Positions 20,248-31,366 of a DNA stretch of 47,222 nt are shown piece by piece. How positions within the stretch are numbered: the first letter of the stretch is position 1; each line of letters begins with the position of its first letter. The notes under the pieces were generated by a model. The model was not told the DNA's origin and ran no database searches. It saw only the letters and a list, made by a program, of their open reading frames with translations. This DNA comes from Phaeoceros laevis (Eukaryota > Anthocerotophyta > Anthocerotopsida > Notothyladales): assembly GCA_049999765.1 (NCBI GenBank), contig JBNGIQ010008548.1, positions 1 to 47,222 of the forward strand, in the 5' to 3' direction. The position numbers and the translations under genes were made by a program.

Positions 20248-23200
20248 CTACGTCATGTGGTCTTGCTGGACGATTCCCTCTTTACTCTTGGACTTCGCCA
20301 TTAAGCCATATGCTTCAAGAAGCTTCAGCAACTGATTTCGAGATAGAGGTTTTGTGAAGAAATCGTCCACACCGGCTGCCAAAAAGTGATCTCTCTCACT
20401 CTCCAAAGCGTTGCCAGTGAGACCAACAATTGGCGAAGTAATCCCCATAGCCCGCAGCTGACGAGTAGCCTGTTGAAGGAAGCGTTAATACAATCTATAA
20501 AAAAGGATTCAGTGATTCAAGAGGTTTCAGCAGGACTTCACCATTCTGCTTACCTCGGGACCATCCATCACCGGCATTTCCTTGTCAATCAGGATCATGT
20601 CAAATCTAGCTCCACTTTTACATAAGTCCACAGCCTCTTGACCGTTTTCCACTTCCTGGCTCTCCACGCTGAAGCTAGACAGAAGCTTGTTGAGGATCCG
20701 GCGATTGACCTGGTTGTCTTCTACTACAAGGACTTTGGGGACTCGACCTTCCAAAGATGCTGCAGATAGGGAATTTGTGGAGCTGCATCTATGAAGAGGT
20801 CGGCCACCCAGTGCCCTGGACACATCGAAAGTGCTCCTGCAAGGCTGCACTTGACCATTTGGTGATGTTTGAACAAGTTCAAATGGAAAGGTGCACAAGA
20901 AGGTGCTTCCTTTACCAAGTTTTGATTGGACTCCTATGGTTCCTGAAGCCAACTCCACGATTCTGACCAAGCAAAACATGTCTCAGCCGGCTATCAAGCA
21001 CTAGAAAAGAAAATTTATCACTTCGCACCAAGTGAGAGAACAGACATGCACTTGCGAATGACATATTACTGACCTCTTGGAAAAGCACAAGCCAAGACCA
21101 GTTCCACCACCAGCTTGGGAGGACGTCGAATGAACTTGCATGTAGGGCTCAAACAGTCTCGTTTGGTCCTCTTCACTTATGCCAATCCCTGTATCTTCTA
21201 CGGATAGGGTCACTCTTGCAATGGCTGCTGGCATATTTTGCTGCTTCGAGGCATCTGGAGACTGACGCCCACCATCCGGACCCTTCGTTGCCCAGGCTTC
21301 ACCTTGCAAGTGAAGACTTGAAACATCCATCACTGCATCTCCTGTCAGCTCAGAGAGTGATTCCAGACCAAGGCTCGTCGCTGTGACCCGAAGACAAACT
21401 TTCCCACCACGAGGAGTGAATTTGGCAGCATTTGATAGGTAGTTGGCTAGCACCTGAGCCAAGAAACAGATGCAACGTTCACCGACTGACTGCTTGCAAC
21501 CCTCACAGGACATGAACTTACACGATCAAGGCAAAATGGAGACAAGCGTAACACACCTGTCCAACACGGTGCTTGTCACCCATTACATCCCAAGAAGACA
21601 GCAGCTGGTTTGTCTTGTCATCTATGCACAAACTGAATTCAACACCCTTGGAGTCGAATATTTCCTGGTAGGACCACACTAAGGAGCTTACAAGTTCCCC
21701 CATGTTGAAAGGCTGCTTTTGTAAATGCAACCTTCCAGCCTCGATTTTGCCTGCATCCATAGAAAGAAGACCACTCTTTAATATCTGGCCCCGCAGTGCA
21801 CCACAAACGCTGGACAGCTTTCAAGGGCAAGATCAAAGTACCTACCCATGTCAAGGACATCATTCAAGATGTGGATCATCGAGGATGCTGACGAATCTAT
21901 CATCTTCAAAATCTCACGCTGTTCCTCCGAGATATTTTCTGCTAGCATATGCCCGATTCCAAGAACTACTGCGTTGAATGGCACTGCACAAACATGGGTT
22001 TAATCAGTGAAATGTCCATACATATCCAGCGGCCCAAAATGACCAATGCAGTAAACAGCAACGCCCATCTACCTCTTATCTCATGAAATATGTAGCTTAT
22101 GAACTGCCGCATCCTGCTGATCTTGTCAGCGTTTTCCATTCTGGTAACAGCCAAAGCCTGGAGTTTTTCGTCTACACTACTTTCTGCCTTCCTGTGCCGC
22201 AAGACTGACTCTGCTAGAGCAGCCTCTGTTGCTTCAAGTGCTGACAACAGTTTTCTTTCAGCACGGACTCTCAAAAGAACAAGAGGAGCGATTGCCAGTA
22301 TGAGACAACAACAGGCACAGCTGAGGTGGCCAGCAGAAAGAGCGTCCAAGCTGGGAGAGGACTCTCCTAGGAAGAGCACCAAGAACATGAAGGGGATGAC
22401 CAAAGACAAGGTAAGAGCTGCTTGCCAAGCCATAATAGGAGCAGCTGATAGAAGGCAAGGGAGCCCTATCAGCAACATTATGTCATAAATCTGAACGGCG
22501 AGGCCCATACAACCAGAACCTCCCATCATTCTGCAGACACCAATCGGGAATAGAGATGCAAAAGCCGGCATGGCAAAAAGAACCGGAGCGACAGTTCTGC
22601 AAAAGGTCTGGCTACCCTCGTAATCTGACCAGAGTTTCGACCACAGCAATGCACACAATGACGCATCCAGCATCCACACTGCAGCAAATCCAGTGCTCTG
22701 GCGTCTGCCCAGACAATAGGTTACCATAACTGTAACAAGCAGCATGGTGAAAGATGCCAGGACCCACAGCACTTCCTCCTTTTGCCTTCTCCAAGCAAAG
22801 GTGCTTGGATGAAGTCTCACCGGACCGGGCTCAACAGTCTTCTGCGAGACTGAGCAAGCCTGCTCATCCATGGCACCTCTTCCCAGACTATGTGCAGATG
22901 TTGTCTTTCGAGCTCCACAACTAGATGGTTGACAAGAAGACACATCACCACTACTACTAGGTGTGTCACCCTGATCCAGAACCTCACTTCCTGCCAGCTC
23001 CGTACTCGTAACCTCCCCAGATTGATGTCTCTGTTTGAGTTCTGTTTCCCTCCTGTGAGCTAAAATGTGGGATTTGTTGCCTTCACCCCTCGATTCCGGT
23101 CCCCTGCTGCCAACTTCCTCCAACAAAGATGTCAGGCCGGCGTCATCGACCGCAAATTGCGAACGTCTGCGCTCATTGACGTCCCTTGAACCTGTCTGAA

Positions 23201-23444
23201 TCGCAGATTTACTCTCGCTTCCAGCATCCGACTCCATAGTCTTGCCGACTTCCTCCTCCACCACCCCTCCCTCCCTCGCCTGGCGAAGTACGGAAGCATC
23301 CCATCGACACGCTGCAGACAATCTATCCACCAAATTGAATTCCGACGTGCACATCGGACTGCAAAATTGGGTGCAACTCAGCCCCGCCAGATTCTCCACC
23401 AAGCCACTCAAATTTGCAACCAGGCCGAAGATTCCGTTCACCAT
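20248..23444 (-). CDS. Multi-transmembrane hybrid histidine kinase
   Basis: Six exons: 23444-22073, 21983-21846, 21750-21557, 21453-21074, 20962-20554, 20469-20248. The sum is 2715 nt, 904 residues. A polar Ser/Glu-rich N-terminus of about 220 residues is followed by five or six hydrophobic segments (about 225-400; e.g. VLASFTMLLVTVMVTYCLG, LVIPFMFLVLFLG). Then come a coiled linker, a dimerisation/phosphoacceptor box FISYIFHEIRVPFNAV (His about 454), N-box LANYLSNAAKF, G1 VEDTGIGIS, G2 GGGTGLGL and a C-terminal receiver: VLVVEDNQVN, phospho-Asp in ILIDKEMPVMDG, GLTGNA, TKPLS. This is a complete phosphorelay module without CHASE, PAS or ethylene-binding domains, so the signal is unknown. The ATG at 23444 is the first in frame after a stop at 23475-23477. 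Confidence 0.93.
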
Positions 23445-24048
23445 ATCTCCCAATTCCCGATACCCTCCGGCTGCTCAACAGACATGCAGGCCTCCGCCGG
23501 CCACGAATGGCTTCTGCCCCCCGCCCTTTTCAACCTCTTGCCAAACTCCACCAAAGTCCTCACTCAACCACAATCCATCCACGCAATGCCGAACCAAGAC
23601 AACGACGGCCACACAACCAGCTCATCCAGAAGCAGCCCAGGCAAATGCTTCTCTCCCGCCACAATCGGCTCTGGAAGCTCGGAGCCTGATCCAGCTCCCA
23701 AAACAGCCCCTCGTACCCATACAATACACAATCCTAAGCAACAGGCAGCGCGCCCGCACCGGAGCTTCTAAGCAGGAGGAAGAGCCTCCTCGAATGCCTT
23801 CTCGTAGCGGCGGGAGCAACATTCTCCGACATCACCAACCGAGACTGGAAGGCGCAGCGCAGGGGAAGCTGGCATGAGCTGTGCTCCTCTTCAGACTGAT
23901 CCTGCGCGCCCAAGCGCGAGGAAGCAGACTGAGGGGAATGCGCGAAACGGAACCCAGAGATCAATTCCGCGGGGCGAGGTCCGATGCGATTCCAGGTAGC
24001 GTCAAAGAGGCTGAGCACAACCGAAGAGGCAGCGAGCCAGGCAGAGAG

Positions 24049-24064
24049 ACAGACAGACAGACAG
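24049..24064. repeat. (ACAG)4 microsatellite
   Basis: Four perfect ACAG units in the upstream region of the histidine kinase gene. Confidence 0.8.
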
Positions 24065-24827
24065 TAAGACGCAAGGCTAGAGAGATTATGCAGGTGGCAC
24101 AGGCATCCGCTCTCCTCGGGGTCGTCAAGGGAGCCGAATTAGTAGGCTTCAGCTGTCACTGCAGATGCACCCGTAATAATGTGCTTATCCCAGGCAGGTC
24201 AAAGGTCGGCAACTTGGGTACCGTGGGTCCCGGGCCCCGCGCGCAAGTGGGTGCACTGCACCAAGTTGCGCTTTGGTAGGTGCCTGCATTGCCACAAACG
24301 TCCAGCGCCAGTTTGCCGTTTCATATTGTATCATGAGTGACACCTTTGTGGACGCGCCCAATTAACATCACCCACCTAACACAACTCCCCTTAAACGACA
24401 AGGCGCCCTCGCATGTAACGGCTTTGCTTTCCCGTCCCGTTAACGTGCATCGGACCGACGTCATGGATGCCTCGTGACTGTATGGCCTTGTGACCCATGC
24501 ACCACGATCTCATCCCATCGGATCCGCCACCAGAATAGCCGCGGCGCGTAGTCTTGCCGCACCGAATGTTACCACCTGGTTTTATACTGTCATCCATGTC
24601 TGTCTTACGTTCCTTCTCACGCATCTTCACGACTACAACTTGACCTAACAACTGTGCGATTTGAACGAATTCCGGATCGGGAATAACACGTTTAGCTAAG
24701 TCTCTATTTGCAAGGTATCCCAACATAGCAAATCTGGGCAAACGCATGTTTCAAGGCCAAGTGTCACATTGATTTGAAAGCGTGCTGCCGAAATCTTTTG
24801 ATGAGGGAGAACCTTTTGTTGAGTGAG

Positions 24828-24879
24828 TTTATGTGATACAAATCATTCCTCACTTTATGTGATACAAATCATTCCTCAC
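24828..24879. repeat. Perfect 26-bp tandem duplication
   Basis: The unit TTTATGTGATACAAATCATT plus CCTCAC occurs twice without mismatch (24828-24853 and 24854-24879), pointing to a recent duplication. Confidence 0.9.
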
Positions 24880-25342
24880 CGTGAGAGCAGCATGTCATAT
24901 CATAATAAAGCACGCAATAAAATATCTTCATCTTCGTGGCTGGGCTAGTCCTCGAAAGTGAACTCCATTTGAACCCAGAAAGAGAAGGTGTTTGAGATAC
25001 AAGAAGGCGCCAAATATTGTGTGAATATTCGGGCAACAAAATGAGATCTGCAAGAACAGTAAATATGAGCGGCAACGGCCTTCACGCTGCCTCTTCCGTT
25101 ACGTGCAGTGGCAGATAACCTCAATCCCATAGGATCCGCCAGGAAATAGCAGAAAATTCAAGTTAGCTCTAAATTGGGTAACGCCGCCCTGTTCACTGCG
25201 GGCGTTATCTGGGCTAGTTATCCTTTGCCTCTTTCATGGGATCGGGAAAAGCTCGAGGTCACGGGAAGTGAGCTCCGTGGTAGCACGAATGTTAGGCTGG
25301 TTAAGGCCTGTGATAGCTTGAGATCATGTGGGCTTATGTTCC

Positions 25343-27251
25343 ATGGCCCGGGTTGCTGCTGCCGGAGCCTTATTTTCTCTTGCACCTCCGGCCAACTTGT
25401 GCACAAGAGGTTGCACCAATTCAAGAACTTGTAGAGCGACCCCTTCAAATTGCTCATGTCACCAGCCTTCTACGTCAGGCTCCACTTCTTGCTTGTGCTT
25501 CAATAGGGTTGGGTTCAGGGTTAGTTTTAGGGGTTGGCACGAGCCCTTGCTCCAATGCTCCAATAAGGCTTGGGAGAGAAGGGTAAAGGTCTCTCAAAAG
25601 ACATGTTCTGGCAACAAATGGTTGTGGTCTTGGTTTTCGAAAAATAGTTTGAGGGATTGCTTCAAAGTTTATGCTGTAAGCTTCCTTGACCTATACTCGA
25701 AGCTCATCAATCATGCACCTTAAGTATAGATTTGTTGAATGAACTTCTTGTTGATCCAAGAGCCAAGTGTATCTGATCAAATGCAAGGTTCTTACCATCT
25801 AATGCAATTGATAGCTTGCAGGGAGATCAACCTCATCCCCCGCCTAAGCCGCCTATGCCTTTAGTTGGGCATCTAGCCCCTGATTTTGAAGCGGAAGCTG
25901 TCTTTGAGCAAGAATTCATAAAGGTATTTTTTTTTGAAGTGCAATGTTTGCTTGTCTTACTGTTGTTTTATCTAGCTAAGAAGGATGATTTACCATGATA
26001 ATGAGAGATAGAAGAGTTTTGCACAAAAACACCATATTGTGCAAGAAAAATGGATAAAATTGTAGTTCATATAAATATATAGATAAACTATATGCATCAA
26101 CGTGTTATTTCTATTCACTTTTGCACCCCTTCTTTTGAAGCAAGCAGANNNNNNNNNNNNNNNNNNNNNNNNNNNNNNNNNNNNNNNNNNNNNNNNNNNN
26201 NNNNNNNNNNNNNNNNNNNNNNNNNNNNNNNNNNNNNNNNNNNNNNNNCATAAAATCTGAAGTGTGGAGTGTGCAATACTTTTGTTGTTAGGAATCTCAC
26301 ATAAAATAATTGCAATTTAGGCATGTATTATTGATATTTTGATTAAAAGACAAGCATTTTACAAAGTTAAATTTTCATGTCATAGAGATAACACAATTCA
26401 GCGACCGGTACGATGAATTCCAAAAGCTAAACACCGAAGTTATAGCTATCTCAACAGACAGTGTGGTATATGAATGCCCTTTTCAGATGACTTTTTGCAG
26501 TCAGTCTTATTTAATGCAAATTCGGTTTTGCGAATGCAACGCTAAGCAATGCAAAACATTGGAAGCAACAAGAACTTGTAAAAGTTGCTTATAATTGATA
26601 AAAGCGATTTGTTGATTGTAGTTTTCCCATCTTGCTTGGATTCAAACCGACAGAAACAATGGTGGGCTGGGTGAACTTCGTTATCCCATTGCTTCTGATC
26701 TGACCAAGAGCATATCGAGAAAATACACGGTGCTAATTTCTGACCAGGTATCCCTCAAAACAATTTCCATGAAATAAGTAGAAAGCTTATCACAATGGCC
26801 AGCTACAATGACACAAGCATTTTGAGCCGACATCTACTGTTTTCATCTCCCTGTGCCAATTTTCATCTCACTGTGCCGAGTAGAAATTGCAGCACACACA
26901 CACAAATCCGCTGCGGTTTTCATCCTCAGTTTGCCAACTGCCAGGGTGTGGCATTGCGGGGGTTGTTCATACTTGACAAACAAGGAGTGATTCAACATGC
27001 AACAGTGAACAACTTGGCCATTGGTAGAAGCGTGGACGAGACCATCAGAACTCTACAAGTAAGGCAAATCGTGGGCACCAGATTCAATTTTCTGATTGTC
27101 TTCGGCACTTCTCTCTGCACTCACTGCTGTCTCCGTGTTTGCGGGCTTTTAGGCAATTCAGCACGTGCAACAAAACCCCGACGAGGTTTGCGCTGCTGGC
27201 TGGCAACCTGGAGACAAACCCTTGAAACAAGGGAAGGACTACCTCAAGTGA
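25343..27251 (+). CDS. Plastid-type 2-Cys peroxiredoxin, interrupted by an assembly gap
   Basis: Exons that can be read: 25343-25582 (transit peptide, [13 protein letters not shown], rich in Ser/Thr/Cys/Arg), 25822-25923 ([21 protein letters not shown]), 26386-26465 ([18 protein letters not shown]), 26622-26747 ([20 protein letters not shown]), 26945-27058 ([19 protein letters not shown]), 27153-27251 ([20 protein letters not shown]). The exon with the peroxidatic Cys (family motif FVCPTE) is absent on both sides of the N run at 26149-26248, so it must lie in the gap. The resolving Cys (EVCAAGW) is present. The enzyme reduces peroxides in the chloroplast stroma using thioredoxins. The C-terminus ends KDYLK, without the usual YF helix. 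The exon 1 donor (25582) is the least certain boundary. Confidence 0.9.
26149..26248. other. Assembly gap of 100 N
   Basis: Exactly 100 unknown bases, a conventional placeholder for a gap of unknown size. It falls in the peroxiredoxin gene where the catalytic exon is expected. Confidence 0.98.
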
Positions 27252-27728
27252 AGTACAGTAGGGTGGGCTCAAGTGATAGTGGATACTGGTTGGACCACGC
27301 CTTGCTGGGCTCAACTGACGGGATATTCCGGCTTCACCAGTGCTGCACTGCGCACTAGAGACCGCCATTTTGTTCTGAGCCCCACAGGCTCCAAGTCACA
27401 GTAGCACTCAGATGACCAGATTTCCTCTAGATCGAGGTTGATCTGCAAGAGAGCAGAGCCTATGCGTATCGATGGCGTTGCCAGGACTTCAAGCAAATGT
27501 TGCCAATCTGCATTAGACAGTCCAACGAGACTTCAACCTTGCTCTGCTTGAATACCACCATCGATGTCCCAGGTGTACATGAGCAAAGCTGTATCTCTGA
27601 TCATCTTTAAAACCCGTCCTTGACTTGCATATTGCAAATTAGCTGCCTGGCTCCACTGCACTCTGCACATTCAGAGTCACTCCCACGCCCGTACAACGAC
27701 CTTGCCCCTTAGGGCTGCTGCACTGCGT
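27252..27728. other. Convergent 3' flanks of peroxiredoxin and PPR-SMR genes
   Basis: This 477-bp stretch lies between two stop codons facing each other. No open frame or RNA gene is recognised. Confidence 0.5.
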
Positions 27729-30092
27729 TTAGCTGAAGTTTGCTGGGACTCTGTCGTCAGATACTGCAGCTACTTCAGTAGAATCTCCTGAAACCGGTTC
27801 TTCGAATTGAGCAGTGACCATCCCAGTAGTATCCTGATTCTCCTCTGCTTCTGTCTCCCGAAACCAGAGCCATGGTCGGACGTCATCGAGTGTAGTCTCA
27901 AACCAGATTCCGTCACTTTGGCTTTGCTCAAAGGGAGCTTTGACCGCCTCTAAGATAGACCTGACAACCTCCAGTTTTTCTACATGCAGTGTAGAACCTT
28001 CCAAACTTGCAGCCTTTTCCATCTTCGGTGAGAGCAGCTCAATTCTGAACTTTTGAGGAAGATACAGGCCCTGTGAAAACGACGCCTGTAACACGTCTAC
28101 CCACCACTCCAGAGCGTATTCTGCAGCTGCTACAGACAGTGCTGATAGTCTTAAGCTCCACAGTGACGCAAACCTCAGTTGAAGACCGGGATATCCTCCA
28201 GCAATGATGGCAAACTTCATCAGCTGGCGTCCCCTGTCCCCATGATCTGTCCGTTTACATAAATCTGCTAAAAAGTTGAAGTAACGCTGCTGAGCAACTT
28301 GAGAGTACCCCCTGATAACAGCGTTGACAGCATCTTGGACGTCCTCAGTCTCCATGTGCACTTCTCCACACATCTTCTGCACTATGCTGTACATGGTTTG
28401 GTCGCTCTTCTCTAAGATCCTAGAACAAACTTCCCTATGCTCATCTGTTTGACAGGAACTCAGCACTGAAAGCACCGACCCTACAAATTTCTCATCACAC
28501 TGCAATCCCTTTTCCAACATAAGCTGGAATACTTCCTCCATTTTTGTGAAGTCGCCTGCGTTACCAAACCCTTGAACGAGGCAAGTATAGCAGACAATAT
28601 CAGGTTCGTTCCCAGCGGCCATCAGCTGAGAATACATGTCCATGGCTTCCTTCATCCGACCTGTCTTGGCATAAAGATGAACCATGGTCTTGTACGTCCA
28701 AGCTGTAGGCTGATGAAGTGCAATCATGTCATTGAATACTTTAGTTCCTTGAGTAACATAATACGCTTCCGAACAGTGCTTGATCACACACTGGTAGTTG
28801 ACCATGTCTAGAGGCCAGTTCTCTGTCCTGGCTTTTTCGTAGAGTTTCAACACCTCCTCGTACTCTTGAGCTTTTCCAAATGCATCAACGAGGGAGGTCA
28901 GGGTCAACTCGGAAGGAACATTTCCACTTTCCAAGATCTTGTCGAATGCTTCTCTCGCTTGGGCAAGCTTCCCTAGCTTCACCAATACCCGAACCATGTA
29001 GTTCTGAAGGTTCACGGATGGCTGTATGCCATCATGTATCATGTCCTGATACATCTGGAAAGCCTCGAAGTTCTTCCCAACTTTGCCAAGGGTGGACACC
29101 ACCATCCCGTAGCTGACCCTATCAGGCCTCCACCCTTTTGCTCTCAACGAATCATAAATGTTGACAGCCTCCCTCAGACGGCCTTGTCTGCTATAAGCAT
29201 CCATCATTGCGCTGTGCGTTATCTCGTCGGGAGGACATCCTCTCTGGTACATCGTCTCGTACCATTTGATTGCACAGTCGCTGCGCTTAGCCGCATTTGC
29301 ACAGCTTATGATAGTGCTGTAAGTGAAGTTGTCTGGTTGGATGCCCTTGGCGAACATCTCCTGCACCAGGCTTTCTGCTAAGTCGAGTTGGACACCTTGC
29401 CGGAGGTTCCTTAGAACTACATTGTAGGTGAACACAGTAACCTCACAAAACGGTTTGCTCTTGACCCAGCTGAAAAAGGCAACCGGCTTCTGCCAGCCTT
29501 CCATAACCTTGAGAATGGCAACGAGAGTCCTCGAGCTAAGTCTCTTCTCCCAGCCTTCCAGGGCTCTCTCCACACCTGCCTCGGTCTCTTCCACCCCTTT
29601 CAACCTATCCAAAATCTCGTTCACGTCCCCCTCCTCCACAAGTTTGCCCAGGGACGGCGGCCATCTCTCTACGGTGGTCTGACTGAGCTTCCTGGCACCC
29701 TGACTGTCACCGTTGCGCGTCCAAAGTCCAGCATTGTTGCCTGAATCCTGCCCTTGCAGACGCGGACCCCTTGCCGGTAACGGAGGAGTCCTATATGGCG
29801 GCTCTGGCAACACTCCAGGGGCATCACGGGCAAAGGAATCCTGCCCGACGTATTCATCTGATTCACTTGCAGTCGAGGAGAAGGATGAATGGGCCGCTAT
29901 CGAACCCAAGTGGGATTGGACCTCCTCCCCAAGTCCCAGACCAAGAGCTTCTTGAGATGTTGGCCACAAATTGCTACTAGAACTAGACCAGCTAGCAAAT
30001 TTCAACCTGGAGCATCTGCTACAATCCTTGGCCGCCAACGGTGATGCAACTCTCACTGGCATAAACGTGACCACCTGCTGAGACAGCGCCAT
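27729..30092 (-). CDS. P-class PPR protein with C-terminal SMR-like domain (ATP4/SVR7/SOT1-like)
   Basis: A single exon of 787 residues from ATG 30092 (MALSQQVVTFMPVR); the frame is also open for 11 codons upstream but without ATG. The first 60 residues are Ser/Ala/Arg-rich, as in a plastid transit peptide. From about residue 180 there is VEEGDVNEILDRLKG and RTLVAILKVMEGWQKPVAFF, then P-type PPR repeats: TVFTYNVVLRNLRQG, DNFTYSTIISCANAA, DEITHSAMMDAYSRQGRL, DRVSYGMVVSTLGKVGK, DIVCYTCLVQGFGNAG. The C-terminal AAEYALEWWVDVLQASF...LYLPQKFRIELLS...LEAVKAPFEQ...GIWFET lines up with the SMR domain of plant SVR7/SOT1 proteins. These act on chloroplast RNA, for example atp mRNA expression and 23S-4.5S rRNA maturation. 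Which paralogue this is cannot be told here. Confidence 0.9.
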   Translation of the reverse strand: MALSQQVVTFMPVRVASPLAAKDCSRCSRLKFASWSSSSSNLWPTSQEALGLGLGEEVQSHLGSIAAHSSFSSTASESDEYVGQDSFARDAPGVLPEPPYRTPPLPARGPRLQGQDSGNNAGLWTRNGDSQGARKLSQTTVERWPPSLGKLVEEGDVNEILDRLKGVEETEAGVERALEGWEKRLSSRTLVAILKVMEGWQKPVAFFSWVKSKPFCEVTVFTYNVVLRNLRQGVQLDLAESLVQEMFAKGIQPDNFTYSTIISCANAAKRSDCAIKWYETMYQRGCPPDEITHSAMMDAYSRQGRLREAVNIYDSLRAKGWRPDRVSYGMVVSTLGKVGKNFEAFQMYQDMIHDGIQPSVNLQNYMVRVLVKLGKLAQAREAFDKILESGNVPSELTLTSLVDAFGKAQEYEEVLKLYEKARTENWPLDMVNYQCVIKHCSEAYYVTQGTKVFNDMIALHQPTAWTYKTMVHLYAKTGRMKEAMDMYSQLMAAGNEPDIVCYTCLVQGFGNAGDFTKMEEVFQLMLEKGLQCDEKFVGSVLSVLSSCQTDEHREVCSRILEKSDQTMYSIVQKMCGEVHMETEDVQDAVNAVIRGYSQVAQQRYFNFLADLCKRTDHGDRGRQLMKFAIIAGGYPGLQLRFASLWSLRLSALSVAAAEYALEWWVDVLQASFSQGLYLPQKFRIELLSPKMEKAASLEGSTLHVEKLEVVRSILEAVKAPFEQSQSDGIWFETTLDDVRPWLWFRETEAEENQDTTGMVTAQFEEPVSGDSTEVAAVSDDRVPANFS

Positions 30093-30399
30093 GGCTAGCG
30101 CTGAAAGCCAAGAGTCCCGCTTCACCCCGCCGCCTAAATAAAAGGGGCCGGGACCGACAGATATCCCTCAGGATTGCCTGAAACGAATCAGCTTCGAGGT
30201 CTCAACCGGATACAACCTCCATATCTGGTGAATATGCAGGGAGCTCCCAAGACTCTTTTCATTCCATCACGTTTCTTCACGTTAGGACACAACGAAATTT
30301 CGCACCGTTTCATTGCCCGCTTTCTGTGCTGTGGATCGAACTAGGCTCGGAGTTGCAGTAGGTGCTGTTCGCTACGGTCTAGTGTATAGACTCCAGACA

Positions 30400-31288
30400 T
30401 TATACTGAAGCATGAGCCTTTACTTCGGGATTTACTTCGGGATTATCCAAGGGTAGAGTAATCTTCTCATAAGCATGAAACCTCTCACACAAGGATCGGA
30501 GCACTCCTGTTGGATGCTGCATTTTGTTCAGCTTCAAATCTCTCCACATAGCCTGAAGACGACAAATAAATACAGTGAATGGTCAGTAAGTTTCGATCTA
30601 ACCTACTCAATCTCAAGATGTATAGAGCCTGGGGCAAACACCCACCTCGTAGTTGTCTCCATGCTTTGAAATGAGTCGGCTGACGTACACCCTCTGCATT
30701 TTGGTCAGCCGCTGGAGAGGAGCAGACTGCCCATCCTTCCTCTTCTTCCCTAGAGCAGACCGGAGTTCTGCAAAATGCGTGAGGCATCATCAGTTACAAC
30801 CCTAATAGAGTATGGCTTCCAAGCATCACAACACAGACCAGAGAGTTTGCAAACCCTACCGTCGGGTTCTTTGTCGCTGTCATATTCCTCCTCGTTTGGC
30901 TCCGCTGAAAGAGGCTTCTGTAAGCTAACAAGCTGCACAGTCTTCCCGTACCCCGACCTGGCTCCGATGACGTTGGGGTTGGCAACTATGCCCAAGGCTC
31001 GGTAATTGTCCAGCAAGGTCGCTTTTTCATCCCACACCAACCTGCACAGAGCCGAACTGCAGCATCACCACGGGCATCTCTTCCAAACCTAAACCTAGCT
31101 AGCTCAAGTCTCGATTGAAAGGGTTTCGAAATCTGCTTTGAGCTGAATCTTTGTGAATGAAGTGCTAACCTGTCTCCGGAGCCGGGAAGAGTGACTGATG
31201 CAGGGCGCAGGAACTTGGACTTGGACTTGGGCACGCCTACCCGGACTTTCGCCCGCGTCTTCTTGTACGCTCGCCTCGACCTCCCCAT
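30400..31288 (-). CDS. NOP16: Nucleolar protein 16 (NOP16), ribosome biogenesis
   Basis: Four exons: 31288-31170, 31041-30860, 30767-30646, 30552-30400, total 576 nt, 191 residues. The N-terminus MGRSRRAYKKTRAKVRVGVP is the NOP16 signature. Then LVWDEKATLLDNYRALGIVA, KMQRVYVSRLISKHGDNYEA and MWRDLKLNKMQHPTGVLRSL follow in family order. NOP16 is a nucleolar 60S-subunit assembly factor. Introns are 92-128 nt. Exon 4 contains a short in-frame duplication (NPEVNPEV) near the C-terminus. Intron 1 carries AAACCTAAACC, similar to the telo-box found near ribosome-biogenesis genes. The start codon lies 78 bp downstream of the ET gene's stop on the same strand. Confidence 0.95.
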
Positions 31289-31366
31289 AGCAACAACGGG
31301 AATTCAACTAACCGGGCTGGTTGTATTTGAAGTGACAGGGTTCATCCGAGACGGCCGTTGGAAAAC

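Larger units (their letters stand above)
23445..25342. other. Divergent intergenic region (histidine kinase / peroxiredoxin)
   Basis: No gene is recognised. It holds an (ACAG)4 tract at 24049-24064 and a perfect 26-bp tandem repeat at 24828-24879. It should contain the promoters of both flanking genes, which point away from each other. Confidence 0.5.

Noticed and set aside
23242-23877. Plus-strand Pro/Thr-rich frames opposite the kinase N-terminus
   Set aside because: Antisense shadows without domains; the kinase frame on the minus strand is continuous with the catalytic exons.
24391-24747. 118-codon minus-strand frame
   Set aside because: No domain, no splice context, no similarity to anything recognised.
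25500-25540. GGGTTCAGGGTTAGTTTTAGG as an interstitial telomere repeat
   Set aside because: Not a regular TTTAGGG array, and it lies within the peroxiredoxin transit-peptide exon.
26115-26324. Open frame running through the N stretch
   Set aside because: It exists only because unknown bases contain no stop codons.
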